NCBI GenBank assembly: GCA_900771995.1
Contig: CAAGQC010000014.1
Location: 1-64,000 of the forward strand
Source: Lachnospiraceae bacterium
Lineage (GTDB): Bacteria > Bacillota > Clostridia > Lachnospirales > Lachnospiraceae
Direction of reading: 5' to 3'
DNA length: 64,000 bases
The notes under the pieces are model-generated. The model was not told the DNA's origin. It did not search any database and worked only from the letters and a program-made list of their open reading frames with translations. Both the position numbers and the translations under genes were made by a program. Below are positions 8,080-15,427 of the stretch, in pieces (position 1 is the stretch's first letter; each line of letters begins with the position of its first letter).

Positions 8080-9443
8080 AACTGCGCCTCCTGAATCTCC
8101 TTTAACTTCTCTTCGGTCAGCTGATACTTCTTATGAAAGAACAGGACACCGATGACCAGTAACAGGATGGGGAACAGTGTCATGGTAATGCGAAGCCCCA
8201 CCACAGAGCTTCCAAAAGCCCCGGCAGCTGCGGAAACCGCATCGCTGGTATCGGAACTTAAGTTACAGAGATTCAGGCACAGGGAGGCCACTAATGCAGC
8301 CACACCGGAAGCCAGCTTTACCACGAAGGTCTGCATGGAGAAAATGACACTCTCGTCTCTGCGGTGATTTTTCCATTGACCGTAATCTACAGTGTTAGCT
8401 AAAAATACGGTGGTCAGCACCGTCAGCATACCGTTGGCGGCAAAGATCAGAAAACCAGGAATAAACAGTAAAAATACATTCACCATATTGGTAAAACATA
8501 AAAGTAATAATACCAGATATCCCGCAATGGCCATCAGGAAGCTGACGTAGAAGATCCGGATGGTACTCATAAACTTACGAAACAGCGGGAACAGAAGCAT
8601 CATGGACAGGATCTGCACCGCTCCGCCGAAGGTATTGAACAGGGTGTAGGAATTGTACCAGGTAGTTCCTCCGAAATCGTATTTGAAGAAATAGATCACC
8701 AGATTGGAGGTCGTATAAACAGCACAGTTGATCAGTACAATGGTGATCACCACAGCCATGGCCTGATCGTTTTGCAACAGCGCTTTGAACATCTGACCGA
8801 TGGAGGGAGCCTCCACATCCACGGTGGATTTTTCCCGGATATTCAGGCAGGTAACGGCAATGAATACCACAAACAGTACGGCGATGATCAGGGTAAAACG
8901 GGAAAAGCCCACCCGCTCTTCTCCTCCGCCCAGAGCATTGACACAGAGCATGGTGATCACGGTGATAATGGCGGAGCCCACACCGGCGCAGGAACGGCCT
9001 AAGGTGGACAGGCTCTCACGATCTTTTCCACTGTGGGTGAAGGCCGGGATCATGGACCAGAAAGGAATGTCCATCATGGTATAAGTCACACCCCAGAGAA
9101 TATAAGTAACGGCTGCATAAGCCACCAGTCCGCTGCCATCCAGCGCAGGGGGCGCTGAGAACATCAGAAACAATACGATGGCATTGGTCACAGTACCGAT
9201 TATCAGCCAGGGACGGAATTTCCCCCATTTTGTTCTGGTCTTTGCAACGATGACACCCATAAAGGGATCGTTAAAGGCATCAAACACTCGGGCTGCCAGC
9301 AGGATAATGCCCATAGCTACGGCATTCACCCCTAAAATATCCTGATAATAATATAAAATGTAGCTGGCAGACAACATATATACCATATCCTTGCCGACCG
9401 CACCCAGTCCATAAGAAAATTTTTCTTTTCCGCTTAAACTCAT
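8076..9443 (-). CDS. GPH-family (MelB-like) sugar:cation symporter
   Basis: Twelve-segment MFS-type permease of 455 aa in the glycoside-pentoside-hexuronide family. The N-terminal SYGLGAVGKDMVYMLSASYI and the loop DAFNDPFMGVIVAKTRTKWGKFRPW are highly characteristic (the D-x-x-N-D-P motif carries the cation-site aspartate). It should import galactosides such as melibiose, raffinose or lactose with Na+ or H+. It sits between a GH2 and a GH36 gene, 39 bp downstream of the former and overlapping the latter by 4 bp, so the operon imports and then hydrolyses both alpha- and beta-galactosides. Confidence 0.93.
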   Translation of the reverse strand: MSLSGKEKFSYGLGAVGKDMVYMLSASYILYYYQDILGVNAVAMGIILLAARVFDAFNDPFMGVIVAKTRTKWGKFRPWLIIGTVTNAIVLFLMFSAPPALDGSGLVAYAAVTYILWGVTYTMMDIPFWSMIPAFTHSGKDRESLSTLGRSCAGVGSAIITVITMLCVNALGGGEERVGFSRFTLIIAVLFVVFIAVTCLNIREKSTVDVEAPSIGQMFKALLQNDQAMAVVITIVLINCAVYTTSNLVIYFFKYDFGGTTWYNSYTLFNTFGGAVQILSMMLLFPLFRKFMSTIRIFYVSFLMAIAGYLVLLLLCFTNMVNVFLLFIPGFLIFAANGMLTVLTTVFLANTVDYGQWKNHRRDESVIFSMQTFVVKLASGVAALVASLCLNLCNLSSDTSDAVSAAAGAFGSSVVGLRITMTLFPILLLVIGVLFFHKKYQLTEEKLKEIQEAQL

Positions 9444-9482
9444 AATGTAACCCTGATCCTTTCTCTTTGATTTTACTTGAAA

Positions 9483-11927
9483 TTAAACCGTAACCTGAAA
9501 CGGGATCCGTATTTCCCCTGCGGTCTGAGACTGCAGCAGCAAAGTTCCCTGACCGGATCTTCCCAGACTTTTTACATAAGTACCACCCATACCGCCCTGT
9601 AAGGCAATGGTGTCAGGTCCGATGATGGCAATGTCACCTTCCACGGTGATCCGTACCGGCTCCTGATAAAAAGGAAGCACATTGCCGTGGACATCCACAG
9701 CCCGGATCCGCACCAGTGCCACATCGTAGCTGTGATGTTCTGTCAGATCCGTATGATCCGCTTCCGCCTCCAGCCGGATCCCGTTTACCGGCTCCTTGGT
9801 GACGGACTTAATGACTTTGCCGTCTTTGATGGCATCAAAACGGTATACGGTAGCCGTTCCGCCCCAGTCGCCGATGTATTTCGTATAAAGCTTCGTCACT
9901 TCCGCAAAATCAATATGATACAATAACGCCAGCTTTAAGGCGGTGGGATATAATTTTTTCGGAATGTGGTTCAGGCTGCCTCTTGCCACCAGATTCATGG
10001 CATCTGCCATTTCCTTCGCATGCTTCGGCTGGAAGCGCTCGTTCTTCTCCAGAGCATCCCCGATAAAATCATCAATGAGAATGGGACCGTGCTTCAAATG
10101 CTTATAAGGAGACATTTCCGGCCGGTACTCCTTGATAAACCGGTCATTTTTGTACATTCTCACGCTGTCGGCATTGGACAGGATATACAGATTTCCGCGG
10201 TTGCAGCCGGGATGTTCTCCGATATCCATGGAGGAAGTGATCTGGAGCACCGGGGTCTCCTCCTGCTCACAGGCATATATTTCTGCCGCCAGCTTCGGAT
10301 TACGGAACATATCCATGACACCGTGATAACAGATCCGGTCGCCGCTTCCAAAGTCCTTATGAGTATTGTAATCAAACATGCACCAACCGAAGCTTCCGGC
10401 AATATCCTCCTGCCCTGCCACGGCATCCAGTACATTGGCATGTCGTATCGCATGTTCGCTGCGCCGTTCTTCGTTATCAAATGCCTTCGTGGGATACATG
10501 TGCCCGTTATATTCACTGATCAGATAAGGCTTGTCGGTATCGGAGGTAACTTTCGCTTTTGGATCGCAGCCAGGAGTATCGCCATCGTGCAGGAAATCAT
10601 TATAGGTATAGACATCCTCCAACAGATGACTTTTTTTAATCGCCCGGACACCGCCGGTGGCTCTCGTAGGATCCAGTCTGTGTGCCACGGCATTGGTCTT
10701 CTCGTAAAAAGAGTCATCGTCCGGGGATTCATTGATCCGCACACCCCACAGAATGATAGAGGGATGATTGCGGTACTGACGGATCATGTCCTCCGCATTT
10801 GCCACGGCCTGTGCCTTCCAGACATCATCACCGATATGCTGCCAGCCGGGGAATTCCGTGAAGACCAGAAGCCCCAGTTCGTCACAACGCTCCAGAAAAT
10901 AATGACTCTGGGGATAATGGGAAGTCCGCACGGCATTCAGTCCCAGCTCTTTTTTCAATAAATCCGCATCCAGCCGCTGCATACTTTCCGGCATGGCATA
11001 GCCCACATAGGGATAGCTCTGGTGGCGGTTTAAGCCCCGGATCCGGAGTTTTTTCCCATTGAGATAAAAGCCGTCCTTTTTAAAGTCCGCTTCCCGGATG
11101 CCAAAGGTGGTCTCTGTTTCATCCAGAAGAGTTTCTCCCTGCCAAAGCTGGGTTTTCAGCAGATACAGATAGGGATGCTCCGTATCCCATAAAAAAGGAT
11201 GCGGGACCGTTCCCTGAATATGAAATGGTGGTCCAGCCCCGATATCCGCAGGAACGGCTTGTTCGCAGAGAAGCTGCCAGTCATTATCTGAAGTAACATC
11301 TGGCACCTCACCTGATATTGCAGTATTTCCCTTTAAGGCATAATATTGTCTGACCTGAAGGTCTTTCGCAGCTTCATAAAAGGTGAGTTCAGAAATTACT
11401 TTAGCAGCTTCCGGTGCAACTAACGTGTGTACAAAAATATCCTGAAGGGCAATCTGTTCCTTCACATCCAGATAGACATCCCGGTAAATGCCGCCATAGG
11501 TCATGTAATCGATCACGTAACCGAAGGGAGGTACATTTAAGTTCTCCCTGCTGTCCAGACGGACACAGAGCAGATTATCCTGCCCATAGTTCACATGGGC
11601 TGTCAGATCTACGGTAAAAGCAGTATAACCGCAGTGGTGCTCTCCTACCTTACTACCGTTGAGAAAGACGGTACTATCATGACCAGCACTTTCAAAAGTA
11701 ATCAGGATCCGTCGGCCCTGCCACTCCTTCGGGATCTGCAGGTGACGCCTGTAGCCGCTGATCATCTGGTAAATGGATTCGTCAAAATAGTGAAACGGCG
11801 TTTCCTTACAGGTATGAGGGATCCGAACGGATTGCATGGTCTCCTCCGGATATTCCCCGGTAAGCATTTCATTTTGAAATTGTTCAGCAAAAAGCCAGTT
11901 GTCGTTTAAATAGACCCGCTGATTCAT
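9483..11927 (-). CDS. Beta-galactosidase, glycoside hydrolase family 2
   Basis: Cytoplasmic retaining glycosidase of 814 aa. The order is the usual GH2 sugar-binding jelly roll (about 1-160), immunoglobulin-like domain (about 160-280), and TIM barrel (about 285-580), followed by further beta domains. RGLNRHQ at 298-303 and NAVRTSHYP at 331-339 mark the barrel. The acid/base is E400 in RINESPDD and the nucleophile is E472 in LISEYNGH. The operon context with a galactoside symporter and GH36 alpha-galactosidase supports beta-galactosidase, though GH2 also holds beta-glucuronidases and mannosidases. It starts 31 bp after the TetR gene. Confidence 0.9.
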   Translation of the reverse strand: MNQRVYLNDNWLFAEQFQNEMLTGEYPEETMQSVRIPHTCKETPFHYFDESIYQMISGYRRHLQIPKEWQGRRILITFESAGHDSTVFLNGSKVGEHHCGYTAFTVDLTAHVNYGQDNLLCVRLDSRENLNVPPFGYVIDYMTYGGIYRDVYLDVKEQIALQDIFVHTLVAPEAAKVISELTFYEAAKDLQVRQYYALKGNTAISGEVPDVTSDNDWQLLCEQAVPADIGAGPPFHIQGTVPHPFLWDTEHPYLYLLKTQLWQGETLLDETETTFGIREADFKKDGFYLNGKKLRIRGLNRHQSYPYVGYAMPESMQRLDADLLKKELGLNAVRTSHYPQSHYFLERCDELGLLVFTEFPGWQHIGDDVWKAQAVANAEDMIRQYRNHPSIILWGVRINESPDDDSFYEKTNAVAHRLDPTRATGGVRAIKKSHLLEDVYTYNDFLHDGDTPGCDPKAKVTSDTDKPYLISEYNGHMYPTKAFDNEERRSEHAIRHANVLDAVAGQEDIAGSFGWCMFDYNTHKDFGSGDRICYHGVMDMFRNPKLAAEIYACEQEETPVLQITSSMDIGEHPGCNRGNLYILSNADSVRMYKNDRFIKEYRPEMSPYKHLKHGPILIDDFIGDALEKNERFQPKHAKEMADAMNLVARGSLNHIPKKLYPTALKLALLYHIDFAEVTKLYTKYIGDWGGTATVYRFDAIKDGKVIKSVTKEPVNGIRLEAEADHTDLTEHHSYDVALVRIRAVDVHGNVLPFYQEPVRITVEGDIAIIGPDTIALQGGMGGTYVKSLGRSGQGTLLLQSQTAGEIRIPFQVTV

Positions 11928-11958
11928 GGTTTCTTCCTTTCCTGATTGAATTACAGAT

Positions 11959-12537
11959 TTATTCCGGTTTTTGTGCGATGCCGTACATAAGAATTTCCAC
12001 GACTTCCTTCAGAGCATCCGCATAAGTCAGCTGATTCTGGGAGAGAATATCTCTCTGGAAGAATTGCTCAATGGAGGCTTCCAGCATCATTTTCACCAGG
12101 CAGATGGGAACCGGGCGGATACTGCCCTCTGCCATGCCCATCTCGATCAGCTGGATCGTGGGTTCCCAGCCGGTTTCCAGCCGGAGCTCCACCTTCTGAT
12201 AGATCTTCGGATATTTGTCCCGGAGGGAATATAACTTCCTGAGGTCGATATTCTGATAACCTTCCGGAAGCACACCCAGGATGCGGTGCAGCTTATCCAG
12301 CACACTGAGGGATGGTTCCGTCAGGATCATCTGCTCACTTTCTTTGATGGAGTCAAAGATATAGTCCACCATGGCAAGAAACAGGGCTTCTTTGTCATCG
12401 TATACGGTATAAATGGTTTTCTTACTGATCGAGAGTTCCCTTGCCAGATCATCCATCGTGAATTTCAGTCCTTTTTCATCAAAGACACGCAGGGTGGCAT
12501 CGAGAATATTTTTTTGCAGACCTTCTGTGGTATCCAT
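11959..12537 (-). CDS. TetR/AcrR-family transcriptional regulator
   Basis: DNA-binding repressor of 192 aa. The N-terminal helix-turn-helix (about residues 7-55) includes LRVFDEKGLKFTMDDLAREL and SKKTIYTVYDDKEALF, the standard TetR signature. The remaining two thirds form the ligand-binding/dimerisation domain, of unknown effector. It heads the galactoside operon, with only 31 bp to the GH2 gene, and a 28-bp palindrome lies 37 bp upstream of its own start, so it probably autoregulates and controls the whole operon. TetR regulators are less common than LacI or AraC types for such sugar operons. Confidence 0.88.
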   Translation of the reverse strand: MDTTEGLQKNILDATLRVFDEKGLKFTMDDLARELSISKKTIYTVYDDKEALFLAMVDYIFDSIKESEQMILTEPSLSVLDKLHRILGVLPEGYQNIDLRKLYSLRDKYPKIYQKVELRLETGWEPTIQLIEMGMAEGSIRPVPICLVKMMLEASIEQFFQRDILSQNQLTYADALKEVVEILMYGIAQKPE

Positions 12538-12573
12538 TGCCGTTTTTCCTCCATTTTATGCTTTTATAAGGTG

Positions 12574-12601
12574 GGAAACTAAAAAACGTTTTTTGGTTTC
12601 C
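12574..12601. promoter_or_regulatory. 28-bp palindromic operator upstream of the TetR/galactoside operon
   Basis: Near-perfect inverted repeat with end blocks GGAAAC and GTTTCC and a centre AAAAAACGTTTTTT; only one base pair breaks the symmetry. Related half-sites recur upstream: GTTTCAAGAAAC at 12633-12644 and TTTCCGGAAA at 12662-12671. On the minus strand TTGAAA near 12638 and GATACT near 12615 could be the promoter, which would put the palindrome just downstream of the transcription start. Binding by the adjacent TetR protein is inferred. Confidence 0.65.
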
Positions 12602-12684
12602 TGTGAGATCAGAGTATCATTTTTGAAAAAAAGTTTCAAGAAACGATTTTTACAAAAATAGTTTCCGGAAATTGTGAAATATAG

Positions 12685-12715
12685 CAAAAAACCAGCCAAC
12701 AGATAGTTGGCTGGT
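12685..12715 (-). terminator. Rho-independent terminator after the receiver-domain gene
   Basis: Perfect 9-bp stem CCAGCCAAC / GTTGGCTGG with a 5-base loop (12692-12714), followed on the minus strand by six T residues. It lies 14 bp past the stop of the receiver-domain gene. Confidence 0.85.
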
Positions 12716-12728
12716 GCAGGATCGGAAC

Positions 12729-13121
12729 CTATAAATAGTTTTTCATGATGCGGTACAAAGCCTTCGGGTCCAATGGCTTGGAGAGGTACTCGTTGATCCC
12801 GGCATCCCGGGCTGCGGTAATATCCTCCGGCAACGTTTTGGTGCTGACAGCGATAATGGGAATTCCTGGTCCATCGGTATGAGTGGAGGCTCGAATAGCC
12901 CGTGCCGTCTGCAGACCATCCATGACGGGCATCTGGATATCTGTCAGAAACAGATTGTAATAACCAGACTCATGCCCTTCAAAGGAACACAGTGCCTGAC
13001 TTCCGTTGGAAAAGGCCTCCACGATGGCTCCTGCGGCATGGAGAAGTTCTATCGCCAGTTCACGGTTCAATTCATTATCTTCTGCCAGAAGAATTCTTTT
13101 TCCGGAAAACATTTTTTCCAT
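12729..13121 (-). CDS. Stand-alone response-regulator receiver domain protein
   Basis: A 130-aa protein consisting of one receiver domain and nothing else. E14/D15 form the acidic pocket, D61 in FLTDIQMPVMDG is the phospho-acceptor, S93 is the switch Ser/Thr, and K115 in LSKPLD is the conserved lysine. The sequence resembles the C-terminal receivers of hybrid histidine kinases more than CheY. No kinase or output domain is adjacent, so it may relay phosphate by protein contacts or be regulated by a distant kinase. GAGGGG lies 5 bases before the ATG. It has its own terminator and a well-formed promoter containing a palindrome, and is divergent from a small XRE regulator. Confidence 0.85.
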   Translation of the reverse strand: MEKMFSGKRILLAEDNELNRELAIELLHAAGAIVEAFSNGSQALCSFEGHESGYYNLFLTDIQMPVMDGLQTARAIRASTHTDGPGIPIIAVSTKTLPEDITAARDAGINEYLSKPLDPKALYRIMKNYL

Positions 13122-13166
13122 TTGATCCCCTCTTTTACTGTTTCGCAGTTTTGAACAATTTCACAA

Positions 13167-13220
13167 ATATGGTGCATACACGCACCATATTATTATAAAC
13201 GCCAGCCATATAAAATACAA
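13167..13220 (-). promoter_or_regulatory. Promoter of the receiver gene with palindromic operator over the start site
   Basis: On the minus strand TTGTAT (13215-13220) and TATAAT (13192-13197) are 17 bases apart. Immediately downstream, covering the expected start site, is the inverted repeat ATATGGTGC / GCACCATAT with a 6-base centre (13167-13190). The XRE gene transcribed in the other direction is the obvious candidate to encode the DNA-binding partner; this is inference. Confidence 0.65.
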
Positions 13221-13256
13221 GAGAGGATGCAAAGATTTTATAGATAGAGGTTTGTC

Positions 13257-13490
13257 ATGATAAAGTATGATCCGTTATGGGATACCTTGAAAAAAAGGGG
13301 GATCAGCCAGTACTCTCTGATCAAAGATTATGGAATTGACAAGGCGCAACTGCAGCGCCTGCGCAGTAACATGGTGGTAAAGACAATGATATTGAACCGG
13401 CTATGTACGATACTGGACTGCCGGATCGAGGATATCATGGTATATGTGCCGGATCCGAAGGAAGCAGAAGAAAAAAGGGATAAACAGTGA
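13257..13490 (+). CDS. Small XRE/Cro-CI-type helix-turn-helix regulator
   Basis: A 77-aa protein almost entirely made of one helix-turn-helix. The segment from about residue 8 to 65 follows the pattern of the short Cro/C1-type regulators (LWDTLKKRGISQYSLIKDYG, then the recognition helix and the LNRLCTILDCRIEDI tail). There is no sensor domain. GAGG precedes the ATG by 7 bases. It is divergent from the lone receiver gene and shares a 135-bp control region that contains a 24-bp palindrome, so autoregulation or control of the receiver gene is plausible. A strong terminator follows immediately. Confidence 0.85.
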   Translation: MIKYDPLWDTLKKRGISQYSLIKDYGIDKAQLQRLRSNMVVKTMILNRLCTILDCRIEDIMVYVPDPKEAEEKRDKQ

Positions 13491-13530
13491 GAGGTATCAG
13501 AATAAAATGTCTGATACCTCTTTTGTTTGT
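13490..13530 (+). terminator. Rho-independent terminator after the XRE gene
   Basis: Stem AGAGGTATCAGA / TCTGATACCTCT (12 bp, loop 8 bases) followed by TTTGTTTGT. It begins at the stop codon of the XRE gene and faces the convergent RNase E/G gene. Confidence 0.85.
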
Positions 13531-13538
13531 CTTTGTTT

Positions 13539-14648
13539 TCATCCCCTCTTAAATTGTTCCGCCAGAGTGGGATGTGTTTTTTTGCGGGTGATCTCTACCA
13601 GACCCAGCGGGGTCATATCTACCACCCGGGGATGCAGGGGATCCCCTGCAGTCAGGTTTCTTAAGGTTTCCAGCAATTCCCGCTGCTGCTCTTTTTCTGC
13701 CATATTGATGAAATCCACGATAATGATACCGGAGAGATTCCGCAGGCGCAGCTGCCTGGCCACTTCCTCCGCAGCTTCCAGATTCACCTGAAAATAAGTA
13801 TCCTCTCCTGTCTTTTTTGCTTCGTTTTTGCCGGAATTGACATCGATCACCGTCATGGCTTCCGTAGGCTCGATGACCAGATATCCGCCGCATTTTAACC
13901 ATACTCTCGTATCCAGCGCTTCCTCCATGCCCCGTTCCAGAGAATACAGCAGCCGCAGGGAGATTGCAGGATCTTCATAAAGCCGGAGAGATTTTTGCGT
14001 AAGTACCTTATGATCGCTTTCCGACAGCTGACGATAGATCAGAGGATCGTCCGTAAGGATCTCAGAATATTCCGAAGGATCCGCCAGTTGCTCCAGAACC
14101 TCATAAACGGCCTCAGAAGGCTTCTTAAGACAGGTAAGGCAGACTTTATGGGCAGATTGTTCCAAAAGGCTCTGAAGGGCTTCAGAAGCACTCTCAGGGG
14201 TGCCCCCGTTTTTGACAAGCAGCTGTTTCATCCGGGACAGATCCGCGGTGACGGAGGCCCGCTTCGTCTTCTGGGCATCTCTGGTGACCATGACTGCCAG
14301 TTCGTCACCGGCTTTTAAAGAGCCGTCGGACTTACGGTTGGTCAGATGAGCCGCACCTGCTTCCCGCAGAGGCAGAAAACACAGTTCTCCGGGCTGGATC
14401 TCCACAAAGCAGGCATCGATATTCTTGGCTATATTCTGCACTTTTCCGAGATAGATCCCGCCGATCCTGCTGGAATCCGGACGCAGCACGCGCATGGCAA
14501 GGACACCACGGGCATTGACGAACAATGCGACCTTCCGTTCCCGCAGACGGGTGAAGATCAGTTTCCCTTCTGTGCAGTCCGTATCCCGACGGATCTGATT
14601 CACTTCCTTTTCCCTGGCCGGTCTGCCGCCGGTGAGACTGCGGCTCAT
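13539..14648 (-). CDS. rng: Ribonuclease E/G family protein
   Basis: Endoribonuclease of 369 aa involved in RNA processing and decay. The N-terminal S1-like region includes GGIYLGKVQNIAKNIDACFVEI, and the DNase I-like catalytic part includes VIDVNSGKN and IIIVDFINM, which carry the metal-binding aspartates of RNase E/G. The protein ends soon after LGLVEITRKK and lacks the C-terminal CPxCxGxG zinc-link and small domain found in RNase G of Proteobacteria, so its oligomeric state may differ. It starts by ATGA overlap with the TIGR03936 gene. This trio with the radical SAM gene is a known Clostridia arrangement; here ribosomal protein L21 does not follow. Confidence 0.85.
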   Translation of the reverse strand: MSRSLTGGRPAREKEVNQIRRDTDCTEGKLIFTRLRERKVALFVNARGVLAMRVLRPDSSRIGGIYLGKVQNIAKNIDACFVEIQPGELCFLPLREAGAAHLTNRKSDGSLKAGDELAVMVTRDAQKTKRASVTADLSRMKQLLVKNGGTPESASEALQSLLEQSAHKVCLTCLKKPSEAVYEVLEQLADPSEYSEILTDDPLIYRQLSESDHKVLTQKSLRLYEDPAISLRLLYSLERGMEEALDTRVWLKCGGYLVIEPTEAMTVIDVNSGKNEAKKTGEDTYFQVNLEAAEEVARQLRLRNLSGIIIVDFINMAEKEQQRELLETLRNLTAGDPLHPRVVDMTPLGLVEITRKKTHPTLAEQFKRG

Positions 14649-15376
14649 TCCGCGTCTCCGGAAGCAGCCTTATAGGCTTCCACGCTGTCATAGCCGATGG
14701 CATCCAGAGGCAGAAGTTCCCCCGCTTCGTTTCTCAGATAGGTCTCCTCTCTGTTGACCAGAAGGGCATTTTCCGGCAGCGTCTCCCCATTTTCGGAAAA
14801 CAGGGCTTCGATAACCTGAATGGGCTTGATATTTCCGGCACTGGAAGCATCTACTAACAGGTATATCTTTTCGGCTTCCAGCACCTTCATCTCATAGATC
14901 CCTTCTTTTAAATTGATCTCCCGGCTGCCCTTCTTGGTTTCCTTAGTGATCAGAATCTCTTCTCTGGCAAGGAAACGATCCACGGCAGGAGCCAGATCAA
15001 AGTGGGGGCCTCTACCCTCCCGGAAAGCTGTCGTGTATCCGGCAGCGGCGACGCTGGCCATGGCGTTTCCGGCCTTGTCCGGCAGGATCTTTACCGAAGT
15101 GATCTCGATGCCCGGCACCGATGCGGCATTTAACCGTTCCTTCACATCCTCACAGGAGGTCAGGGAGTGGACTTCCAGATCCATATATTCTCCGTTGCTG
15201 GTCAGTCCCACACCTAAAGGTGCGGCAAAGGACATGATCTGATGGGGGCTGAAGCCTCCGGTGTAGGCCACATCCAGCTCCGCCCGGCGGTTGGCCTTCT
15301 GGAAGAAACGCATGACATCCAGATGACCGATAAAACGTATCGGTCCGTATTTCTTAAACTTGATTCTTAATTTCAT
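14645..15376 (-). CDS. TIGR03936-family radical SAM-linked protein (DUF2344)
   Basis: A 243-aa protein of a family nearly always encoded next to, or fused with, the B12-binding radical SAM protein TIGR03960. The N terminus RIKFKKYGPIRFIGHLDVMR and the following FSPHQIMSFAAPLGVGLTSNGEYMD are diagnostic. It has no catalytic motif that I can identify. It is 51 bp downstream of the radical SAM gene and overlaps rng by 4 bp, making a three-gene operon. Function is unknown; association with tRNA or ribosome modification is often proposed on context alone. Confidence 0.85.
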   Translation of the reverse strand: MKLRIKFKKYGPIRFIGHLDVMRFFQKANRRAELDVAYTGGFSPHQIMSFAAPLGVGLTSNGEYMDLEVHSLTSCEDVKERLNAASVPGIEITSVKILPDKAGNAMASVAAAGYTTAFREGRGPHFDLAPAVDRFLAREEILITKETKKGSREINLKEGIYEMKVLEAEKIYLLVDASSAGNIKPIQVIEALFSENGETLPENALLVNREETYLRNEAGELLPLDAIGYDSVEAYKAASGDAE

Positions 15377-15427
15377 AATGTTTACTCTTAACTCCGTAAT
15401 CTATACTTCCGATGTCCACACCGGCAA

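Noticed and set aside
9966..10961. A 331-codon plus-strand frame opposite the GH2 gene
   Set aside because: It is a shadow of the beta-galactosidase coding strand; the minus-strand protein has full catalytic motifs and the plus frame resembles no family.
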